Positions 7,434 to 13,994 of a stretch of 28,279 nt of DNA are shown in pieces. The notes under the pieces were generated by a model that had not been told where the DNA came from, made no database searches, and saw only the letters and a list, made by a program, of their open reading frames with translations. The position numbers were made by a program, and so were the translations under genes. Position 1 is the first letter of the stretch; each line of letters opens with the position of its first letter. The DNA comes from CAYLZO01 sp964387775 (GTDB taxonomy: Bacteria; Chloroflexota; Anaerolineae; JAAYZQ01): NCBI GenBank assembly GCA_964387775.1, contig CAYLZO010000039.1, positions 1 through 28,279 of the forward strand, read 5' to 3'.

Positions 7434-8375
7434 ATGACCGACTTGTACAACGCCGCCGCCTACGGCGGCCCCGGCTGGTCGCCGCGCACGGCCTCGCTGC
7501 AAGACGAGATCGGCCGCCTATGGGGCGCCTGCGGCGTGGACGCCGAGTGGACGCCGCTCAAGGCCGTGCTGCTCCACCGCCCCGGCCCCGAGCTGGCAGC
7601 CCTGGCCGAGCCCGACGCGTCGCAGATGCTCGGCGCCCTCGACGCCGGCCGGGCGCGGGGCCAGCACGACGCCATCGCCCAGGCCTACCGCGACGCCGGC
7701 GTGACCGTGCATTATGTCGAGCCGTCCGGGCCGCCCCCGCCCAACCTCATGTTCTGCGCCGACCTCTTTTTCTTGACGCCCGAGGGCGCGGTCCTGGGCC
7801 GGCCCGCCTCCACCGTCCGCGCCGGCGAGGAGCGCTGGATCGCCCGCCGGCTGGCCGAGCTGGGCATCCCCATCCTGCGTAGTGTGCGGGGGACGGGCGT
7901 GTTCGAGGGCGCCGACGCGGCCTGGCTCGATCCGCAGACCGTCCTGCTGGCCACCGGCCTGCGCACCAACCCCGAGGGCGCCGCCCAGGTGACGGCCCTG
8001 CTCCACGAGATGGGCGTCGAGGTCGTGCCCGTGGGCCTGCCCTACGGCTCGATGCACCTCATGGGCACGCTACGCTTTCCCGACCGGGATCTCGCTGTCG
8101 CCTGGCCGGGCCGCGTGCCCTACGCCGCCGTCGAGGCCCTGCGGGCGCGGGGCTATACCGTCCTCTTTGTGCCCGACACCGCCGAGGCCGAGCGCCGCAT
8201 GGCCCTCAACTTTGTGACGCTCGGACCCCGCCGCATCCTGATGGCCGCCGGCTGCCCCGCCACCCAGCGCTTCTACGAGACCGCCGGCATCCACTGCACC
8301 ACGGTCGAGATCGACGAGCTGGCCAAAGCCGCTGGCGGCATCGGCTGTCTGACCGGCATCCTGGAACGAGAGTGA
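7434..8375 (+). CDS. Amidinotransferase / arginine deiminase-DDAH family enzyme
   Basis: This is a 313-residue protein of the guanidino-group-modifying superfamily, which acts on arginine-like substrates through a covalent Cys adduct. Motifs appear in order: LLHRPGPE (about residues 44-51), NLMFCADLFFLTPEGAV (about 103-119), VFEGADAAWLD (about 155-165, equivalent to the E-G-G-D substrate motif), GSMHLMGTLRF (about 205-215, with the catalytic His), and GGIGCLTGIL near the C-terminus with the nucleophilic Cys. Start ATG 7434 follows GGAGGTG. The stop is 8 nt from the dipeptide epimerase gene, so the two are likely co-expressed. Whether it hydrolyses (deiminase) or transfers an amidino group cannot be read from the sequence. 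Confidence 0.82.
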   Translation: MTDLYNAAAYGGPGWSPRTASLQDEIGRLWGACGVDAEWTPLKAVLLHRPGPELAALAEPDASQMLGALDAGRARGQHDAIAQAYRDAGVTVHYVEPSGPPPPNLMFCADLFFLTPEGAVLGRPASTVRAGEERWIARRLAELGIPILRSVRGTGVFEGADAAWLDPQTVLLATGLRTNPEGAAQVTALLHEMGVEVVPVGLPYGSMHLMGTLRFPDRDLAVAWPGRVPYAAVEALRARGYTVLFVPDTAEAERRMALNFVTLGPRRILMAAGCPATQRFYETAGIHCTTVEIDELAKAAGGIGCLTGILERE

Positions 8376-8383
8376 GGTGTGTG

Positions 8384-9448
8384 ATGCAGATCGTCAACGT
8401 CGAAGTGATTCCCGTCGAGCTCGAGTTGCGGGTGCCCTACCGGGCCGCGGCCCATCCGGACAGGATGGAGCGCATCGAGTGCGTGTTCATCCGCCTCGAC
8501 ACCCGCGAGGGACGGACCGCCTGGGGCTGCGCCGCGTTCGATCCGGCCCTCACCGGCGAGACCCTGGAGCAGGTCCTCGACGCCTGCCGCGCCTGTGCCG
8601 ACCGCGCCCGCGACCTCAACCCACTGAACACCGAATTCGCCCTGGCCGAACTGGAGCCCCTGACCAAGGGGGTGCCCTCGGCCCGCTGCGCCTTTGACAT
8701 CGCCTTCTACGACCTGCTGGGCCTGGCGACCGGCCTGCCCCTCTACCGGCTGCTGGGCGGTTACCGCGCCCGCATCCAGACGTCAATGACCGTCGGCATC
8801 GAACCGGTCAAAGAGACCGTCGAGTTGGCCCGCGACTATGCCCGGCAGGGATTCCGCATGCTCAAGCTGAAAGGCGGCTGGGACCCGGAAGAGGACGTGC
8901 ACCGGGTGCAGGCCGTACACGACGCCCTGCCCACCCTCGTCCTGCGCCTCGACGCCGAGCAGAGTTACACGGTGCAGCAGGCGCTGGACGTGGCCCGCGC
9001 CCTGGCCGACCAACTCGAAATGCTGGAGCAGCCCACGCCGGCCGACGACCTGGAGGCCCTGCACCAGGTGACGCAGCACAGCCCGGTGCCCATCCTGGCC
9101 GACGAGAGCCTGACCGGGCCGACGTCGGCGCTGGAGCTCGCCAACCAGCGGGCGGCCGACGGCCTGAGCGTCAAGCTGGCGACCTGTGGCGGCCTGCACT
9201 GCGCCCGCCAGGTGGACGCCATCGCCCGCGCCGCCCGGATGGCGACGATGGTCGGCTGCATCCACGAGCCGGCGCTGCTCACCGCCGCCGGCCTGGGCCT
9301 GGCCCTGAGCAGCCCCAACGTGCGCTACGGCGACCTGGACGGCCACTTTCACCTGCTGAACGATCCGACCCAGCCCGGCTTTTTCTTCGAGGACGGCTGG
9401 CTTGTCGCCCGCGACGTGCCGGGCCTGGGCTGCACCGTCGAGTTGTAG
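8384..9448 (+). CDS. Dipeptide epimerase (enolase superfamily)
   Basis: The 354-residue protein has the full acid/base and metal set of the muconate-lactonizing/dipeptide epimerase branch of the enolase superfamily. These are KLKGG with the K-x-K base pair (about residues 164-168), LDAEQ and EQP for two metal ligands, ADES for the third, and SVKLATCGG with the second catalytic Lys. Near the C-terminus, RYGDLDGHFHL contains the D-x-D motif that grips the substrate alpha-ammonium group in L-Ala-D/L-Glu epimerases. The enzyme would invert the alpha-carbon of one residue in a dipeptide. Exact dipeptide specificity is not predictable by eye. ATG 8384 follows GAGTGAGG. It pairs with the upstream amidinotransferase-family gene. 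Confidence 0.87.
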   Translation: MQIVNVEVIPVELELRVPYRAAAHPDRMERIECVFIRLDTREGRTAWGCAAFDPALTGETLEQVLDACRACADRARDLNPLNTEFALAELEPLTKGVPSARCAFDIAFYDLLGLATGLPLYRLLGGYRARIQTSMTVGIEPVKETVELARDYARQGFRMLKLKGGWDPEEDVHRVQAVHDALPTLVLRLDAEQSYTVQQALDVARALADQLEMLEQPTPADDLEALHQVTQHSPVPILADESLTGPTSALELANQRAADGLSVKLATCGGLHCARQVDAIARAARMATMVGCIHEPALLTAAGLGLALSSPNVRYGDLDGHFHLLNDPTQPGFFFEDGWLVARDVPGLGCTVEL

Positions 9449-9488
9449 AATGTTTGACGAAATCGCCGCTTGGCTGTAAACCAGATCC

Positions 9489-11291
9489 ATGACCGTCTCC
9501 AAAACCGCCTCCAAAACCGCCAGCGAATTCAGCGTGACCCAGGGCTACCAAACGGACCGGCGGGGGCCGGTCCGTTGGATCTTGTCCCACGTCCTGCGCC
9601 ACAAGTTGTTCATCTTTGGCGTCTTTTTTGGGGCACTCTGCAACGCGCTGCTGGCGGCAGCCGTGCCCGTGCTCACCGGCCAGGCATTTGACGCCGTGAC
9701 CGCCTCGCCGCCCGGCCTGAGCGCGCTGGGTCTGGCCGCCGGGCTCATTGCCGGGTCGCAGCTCGTCCGCGCCGTGCTCCAACTGGTGCGAAACTTTTCC
9801 AGCGAGGTCATCGGCCAGCGGCTGGAACGCGACACCCGCGACGAACTCTACGCCAGCCTCATCGGCAAGAGCATGTCGTTCCACGACTTGCAGCCCACGG
9901 GCGACGTCATGGCCCGGGCGACCAACGACGTGCGCGAGATCAACCTCATGTTCAACCCCGGCATGAACTTGATCATCGGCTCGCTCAATTTCCTCTTTAT
10001 GCCGATTCTCGTCTCGCCGACCATCCATCCGCAACTTCTCGTTGCGCCCCTGGTTTACCTGCTGGCTTACGCCATCTCGGTGCGGGCTTACGTGCGGCAA
10101 CTGCGCCCCGCCGCCGAGTCGGTGCGCCACGAGTTCGGGCAGATGAACGCCGCCCTGGCCGAGGCCATCGAGGGCATCGAGACGGTCAAGGGGGCGGCCC
10201 AGGAGCGGCGTGAGAGCAACCGCTTCCTGGCGCGCATCCGGGCCTGGCGCGACGCCTACGTCCGCCAGGGCGACATCGAGGCATTTTTCCTGCCCCTGCT
10301 GCTGATGGGCCTGGTCCAGGCGGCGGGGCTGGGCCACAGCCTGTGGCTGTGGCAGGCGGGCGGTATCGACATCGGCGACGTGGTGGCCTTTAACGGGCTG
10401 TTGCTCCTTTTCGGTTTTCCGACCTTTGTCGCCCAGTTCGCCTACTCGCGGGTGGCCACCGGCCTGGCCAGCGCCCGCCGCATCCTGGAGCTGATCAACT
10501 ACGAGACCGAGCTGGACCAGAACGTGGAGGGCTACGAGGGCACCGTCGAGGGCTCGGTGACGCTGAGAGACGTCACCTTCTGCTACCGCCCACCGGGCGA
10601 CGTCTGTCCGGCGGACACCGCCCTGGAGAGCGTCACCTTTCAGGCCCGGCCGGGCCAGACCATCGCCATCGTCGGCCAGACCGGCTCGGGCAAGAGCACC
10701 ATCGCCAAGCTCATCAACCGCACCTACGACGCCGACGACGGCCGTGTGCTCGTGGACGGCGTGGACGTCCGCGACTGGAACCTGGAGGCCCTGCGCCAGC
10801 AGATTAGCATCATCGAGCAGGACATCTTTTTATTCTCGCGGAGCGTCGCCGACAACATCGCCTTCGGCTGCCCGGACGCCAGCCAGGACGAGATCGAGGC
10901 CGCGGCCAGGGCGGCCCAGGCCCACGAGTTCATCCTGAACTTCAAGGACGGCTACGAGACCGTCATCGGCGAGCGGGGCGTGACCCTGTCGGGCGGGCAG
11001 CGGCAGCGGCTGGCCCTGGCCCGCGCCTTTCTCACCGAGCCCCGCATCCTGATCCTCGACGACTCGACGAGCGCCATCGACAGCGCCACCGAGGACCGCA
11101 TCCAGCGGGCCATCGAGCGGGCCGGCGCCGACCGGACGATGTTCCTCATCACCCACCGCCTGTCGCAGATCCGCCGCGCCGACCTGATCGTCGTCATGCG
11201 CCAGGGCCACGTCGCCGCCGTGGGCGCTCACGACGACCTGATGCGCGAGTCGGAGGCATATCGGAATATCTTTGCGCGATATGAAGAATGA
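9489..11291 (+). CDS. ABC exporter half-transporter, degenerate-site subunit
   Basis: This 600-residue protein has an N-terminal six-helix exporter membrane domain (about residues 30-320) and a C-terminal ATPase domain. Walker A is GQTGSGKST (about 396-404), the signature is a perfect LSGGQRQR (about 500-507), Walker B is ILILDDSTS with Asp at 525 where the catalytic Glu belongs, and the H-loop is ITHRLSQ. The Glu-to-Asp change marks the subunit carrying the degenerate ATP site in heterodimeric exporters. The partner is the gene at 11597. The ATG at 9489 has only a weak ribosome site, and the Lys/Thr/Ser-rich N-terminus is atypical, so the start could be slightly different. Substrate is unknown; this class includes multidrug, lipid and peptide exporters. 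Confidence 0.93.
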   Translation: MTVSKTASKTASEFSVTQGYQTDRRGPVRWILSHVLRHKLFIFGVFFGALCNALLAAAVPVLTGQAFDAVTASPPGLSALGLAAGLIAGSQLVRAVLQLVRNFSSEVIGQRLERDTRDELYASLIGKSMSFHDLQPTGDVMARATNDVREINLMFNPGMNLIIGSLNFLFMPILVSPTIHPQLLVAPLVYLLAYAISVRAYVRQLRPAAESVRHEFGQMNAALAEAIEGIETVKGAAQERRESNRFLARIRAWRDAYVRQGDIEAFFLPLLLMGLVQAAGLGHSLWLWQAGGIDIGDVVAFNGLLLLFGFPTFVAQFAYSRVATGLASARRILELINYETELDQNVEGYEGTVEGSVTLRDVTFCYRPPGDVCPADTALESVTFQARPGQTIAIVGQTGSGKSTIAKLINRTYDADDGRVLVDGVDVRDWNLEALRQQISIIEQDIFLFSRSVADNIAFGCPDASQDEIEAAARAAQAHEFILNFKDGYETVIGERGVTLSGGQRQRLALARAFLTEPRILILDDSTSAIDSATEDRIQRAIERAGADRTMFLITHRLSQIRRADLIVVMRQGHVAAVGAHDDLMRESEAYRNIFARYEE

Positions 11292-11304
11292 GAGAGGAGT
11301 GAGC

Positions 11305-11487
11305 ATGACAACTGACGATGCCAAAGCGGATGTTCCAGAGAGGAGAGCACCAGTGCGAGCGGCCTATCGGCCACGCCAGGCCTGGGAGGAGAAATTTGAG
11401 ACGATGGCCAATCAGGGAGATGACGTGCTACTCGACGGTGATGTGTTGACGTTCACTACCTGGGATGAGGACGAATGGGAATGGTAG
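11305..11487 (+). CDS. 60-residue acidic protein resembling the C-terminal tail of MazE/AbrB-type antitoxins
   Basis: A strong GAGAGGAG site precedes the ATG at 11305. The protein begins MTTDDAKADVPERR and ends in a segment (PRQAWEEKFETMANQGDD, then LLDGDVLTFTTWDEDEWEW) closely resembling the disordered, toxin-wrapping tail of MazE-family antitoxins, which often reads REGWEEAFKAMAERGDDELLD and ends in EEEWEW. The DNA-binding AbrB barrel that should come first is missing, and no toxin gene is adjacent. It sits between the two halves of an ABC exporter, 13 nt after the first. It could be a free antitoxin tail, an exporter-associated small protein, or a peptide substrate or precursor. I favour the antitoxin-tail resemblance but do not claim the function. 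Confidence 0.65.
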   Translation: MTTDDAKADVPERRAPVRAAYRPRQAWEEKFETMANQGDDVLLDGDVLTFTTWDEDEWEW

Positions 11488-11504
11488 CGACCGGGATCAC
11501 TGAC

Positions 11505-11556
11505 GCGCTGAAGTCACTGAGGCCGCTGAGAGGCCCATCCTCAGCGGATTCAGCGC
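11505..11556. repeat. Nested inverted repeat (GCTGAA / CCGCTGAG family)
   Basis: Outer arms GCGCTGAA (11505-11512) and TTCAGCGC (11549-11556) and inner arms CCGCTGAG (11523-11530) and CTCAGCGG (11540-11547) are each perfect inverted repeats. The element lies in the 109-nt gap before the second ABC subunit, 40 nt from its ATG. It could fold in the mRNA and set the ratio of the two subunits. Confidence 0.75.
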
Positions 11557-11596
11557 AATCAACGGCTCGGCGATCCAGGGAGTAAGTCGAAGGAAT

Positions 11597-13444
11597 ATGT
11601 CTGTCTTTTTCGGCCTCGACACCGAGGCGTACGACCGGGAATATAGCGACCGCGAGCTGCTGCGGCGCATCCTGAGCTATTTTGCGCCGCATCGCCGCCG
11701 GGTCATCATCGTCGGCGTCATCATCGGCCTCCAGGCGCTGGTCCAGGCGGCGCAGCGCCTGGTCGTCTCCCGGGGGCTGGACCTGCTCATCGTCTCGCCC
11801 GACCTGGCCATCCTGTTGGGCGTGGTCGGCATCGTGCTGGCCATCGGCGTCGGCTACTGGGCCGGCAACTGGCTGCGCCGCCGGCTGACGGCCCGCGTCA
11901 TCGGCGCCGTCATCTCGGCCCTGCGCAGCGACGCCTTTGAAGCCTCGATGCGCCACGATATGTCTTTCTTTGACGAATTCAAGTCGGGGCGCATCATCAG
12001 CCGCATCACGTCGGACACCGAGGAATTCGCCCAGGTGGTCCAACTCGTGACCGACCTCATCGGCCAGGTCCTGCTGGTGCTGATCCTCCTGGTGGCCCTC
12101 TTTGCCGTCTCCTGGCAGCTGACCCTCGTCGTGCTGGCCCTATCGCCCTTTGTGCTGCTGGTCGCGCTGGGCTTTCGGCGGCTGGCCCGCTACGTCACGC
12201 GCAAGGGCTTCCAGGCCATCGCCGAGGTCAACGCCGCCATTCAGGAGGCCGTGACGGGCATCAACGTGGCCAAGAATTTCCGCCAGGAAGCGACCATTTA
12301 CGACGAGTTCACGGACGTCAACCAGCAGTCGTACAGCGTCAACCTGCGGCGCGGATTCGTGCTCTCCAACCTCTTTCCCACCCTCAACGGGCTGGCCGGG
12401 CTGGGCACGGCAGCGCTGGTCTACTGGGGCGGCCTCTCGGCGGCCAACGGCGCCATCTCGATCGGGGCCTGGTACCTCTTTATCGTCAGCGTCGACCGCT
12501 TCTGGTTCCCGATGATCAACCTCTCCGCCTTCTGGAGCCAGTTCCAGGCCGGGCTCTCGGCCGCCGAGCGCGTCTTTGCCCTCATCGACGCCGAGCCGAC
12601 GGTGCGCCAGGAGGCCGAGCGGCAGCCGGACAGGCTCCGGGGCGAGATCGAGTTCGACGGGGTGGATTTCCGCTACACCGAGCAGGAACAGGTGCTCAAA
12701 GGCTTTACGCTGCGCATCGCGCCGGGCGAGAGCGTGGCCCTGGTCGGCCACACCGGCGCCGGCAAGAGCAGCATCGCCAAACTCATCGCCCGCTTCTACG
12801 AGTTCCAGGGCGGCCAGATCCGCATCGACGGCCAGGACATCCGCGCCTTTGACCTGGAAAGCTACCGCGAGCAACTGGGCATCGTCTCCCAGCAGCCCTT
12901 CCTCTTTTCGGGGACCGTAGCCGAGAACATCCGCTACGCCCGGCCGGACCTCTCCGACGACGAGATGGAAGCCCTGGCCCGGCGCATCGGCGAGGGGGAG
13001 TGGCTCGACGCCCTGCCCGAGGGCCTGCAGACCGACGTCGGCGAGCGGGGGGCGCGCCTGTCGATGGGCCAGCGGCAGCTCGTGGCCCTGATGCGCGTGC
13101 TGGTCCAGGAGCCGGCCATTTTCATCCTGGACGAGGCGACGGCCAGCGTGGACCCCTTCACCGAGGCCCAGATCCAGCAGGCGACCGAGATGATCCTGGC
13201 CCGTAGCACGTCGATCCTCATCGCCCACCGGCTGTCGACCGTGCGCAGCGTGGACCGCATCATCGTCCTGGAAGACGGTCACATCATCGAGGAGGGCTGT
13301 CACGAGGACCTGATGGCCCAGGGCGGCCACTATGCCGAGCTGTACGACACCTACTTCCGCCACCAGTCGCCCGACTATCGCCCGCCGCCGGAAGAAGAGG
13401 CCGAACCGGCGCCGAGAGCGGCCGTGGCGGTTCCGGCTTCATAA
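11597..13444 (+). CDS. ABC exporter half-transporter, consensus Walker-B subunit
   Basis: The 615-residue product has a six-helix exporter membrane domain (about residues 35-320) and an ATPase domain. Walker A is GHTGAGKSS (about 384-392), the signature is altered to LSMGQRQL (about 488-495), Walker B is IFILDEATAS with the catalytic Glu at 513, and the H-loop is IAHRLST. The altered signature plus intact Glu are exactly complementary to the upstream subunit. The functional ATP site would combine this Walker A/B with the partner's LSGGQ, and the other site would be degenerate. The Pro/Glu-rich C-terminal tail after residue 590 is non-conserved in appearance. The ATG is preceded by GAAGGA. The gene ends 22 nt before a convergent thioesterase gene. 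Confidence 0.94.
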   Translation: MSVFFGLDTEAYDREYSDRELLRRILSYFAPHRRRVIIVGVIIGLQALVQAAQRLVVSRGLDLLIVSPDLAILLGVVGIVLAIGVGYWAGNWLRRRLTARVIGAVISALRSDAFEASMRHDMSFFDEFKSGRIISRITSDTEEFAQVVQLVTDLIGQVLLVLILLVALFAVSWQLTLVVLALSPFVLLVALGFRRLARYVTRKGFQAIAEVNAAIQEAVTGINVAKNFRQEATIYDEFTDVNQQSYSVNLRRGFVLSNLFPTLNGLAGLGTAALVYWGGLSAANGAISIGAWYLFIVSVDRFWFPMINLSAFWSQFQAGLSAAERVFALIDAEPTVRQEAERQPDRLRGEIEFDGVDFRYTEQEQVLKGFTLRIAPGESVALVGHTGAGKSSIAKLIARFYEFQGGQIRIDGQDIRAFDLESYREQLGIVSQQPFLFSGTVAENIRYARPDLSDDEMEALARRIGEGEWLDALPEGLQTDVGERGARLSMGQRQLVALMRVLVQEPAIFILDEATASVDPFTEAQIQQATEMILARSTSILIAHRLSTVRSVDRIIVLEDGHIIEEGCHEDLMAQGGHYAELYDTYFRHQSPDYRPPPEEEAEPAPRAAVAVPAS

Positions 13445-13466
13445 GCGCAAAGGCCAAGACCTGGTC

Positions 13467-13952
13467 TCACTCGCGCCCGGTGAACCGGCCCCACAAATGC
13501 TCGGGAATCAGGACCGCCACCACCTCCCCCTGGGCGCAGACCTCGCCGCCGGCCCACAGGTCGGTCGTGACCACCACCTTCCGCCCCTTGATCTCTTTCA
13601 CCTGGGCGCGCAGCTCCAGCGGCCCGTCGATGGGCGTCGGCTTGAGATAATCGACGTGCAGGGAGCCGGTCACAAAGCGGAGCGGTGGGTCGGTGTCCAT
13701 GGCCCGGCCCTCGGCGCGGTAGGCGGCGGCCGCCGCCGTGCCGGTGGAGTGGCAGTCGATGAGCGAGGCGATGAGCCCGCCGTAGACGTAGCCGGGGATG
13801 GCCGTGTGGTAGGGCTCGGGGGTAAAAGTCGCCACCGCCTCGTCGCCATCCCAGTAGCTTTTGATCTGGTAGCCGTGTTTGTTCAAGCGGCCGCAGCCGT
13901 AGCAGTGCGCGACCTCGTCGGGATAGTAGTCCTGAAATGCCTTCTGCGCCAT
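13467..13952 (-). CDS. PaaI-type hotdog-fold thioesterase
   Basis: This is a 161-residue single hotdog domain. The central helix motif YGGLIASLIDCHSTGTA (about residues 56-72) carries the Asp and Gly of the PaaI/acyl-CoA thioesterase subfamily, with Tyr in place of the usual His before GG. The strand LHVDYLKPTPIDGPLELRAQVKEIKGRK matches the fold's dimer-forming sheet. An N-terminal HCYGCGRLNKHG motif with two Cys is common in this subgroup. The enzyme would hydrolyse an acyl-CoA or related thioester; the acyl group is unknown. The ATG at 13952 follows GGAGTGAG; a TTG one codon earlier is less likely. It is the last gene of the minus-strand group and begins 42 nt after the secreted-protein gene. 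Confidence 0.85.
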   Translation of the reverse strand: MAQKAFQDYYPDEVAHCYGCGRLNKHGYQIKSYWDGDEAVATFTPEPYHTAIPGYVYGGLIASLIDCHSTGTAAAAAYRAEGRAMDTDPPLRFVTGSLHVDYLKPTPIDGPLELRAQVKEIKGRKVVVTTDLWAGGEVCAQGEVVAVLIPEHLWGRFTGRE

Positions 13953-13965
13953 CAAAGCTCACTCC

Positions 13966-13983
13966 AATCTGTGGAAATCTGTG
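13966..13983. repeat. AATCTGTGGA 10-mer tandem repeat, 1.8 copies
   Basis: AATCTGTGGA is followed at once by AATCTGTG. In mRNA sense the sequence reads CACAGATTTCCACAGATT and lies directly before the Shine-Dalgarno of the thioesterase gene, the same position used by the heptamer arrays elsewhere in the window. A related ATCTGTGTCCA occurs near 28211. Confidence 0.6.
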
Positions 13984-13994
13984 CCCTCTAAGGT

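Noticed and set aside
12140..13363. 407-residue open frame antisense to the second ABC subunit
   Set aside because: Shadow of a gene with clear Walker motifs; composition is atypical and there is no start signal.
13445..13466. Terminator between the convergent ABC and thioesterase genes
   Set aside because: The 22-nt gap holds no stem-loop or T-run that I can find.
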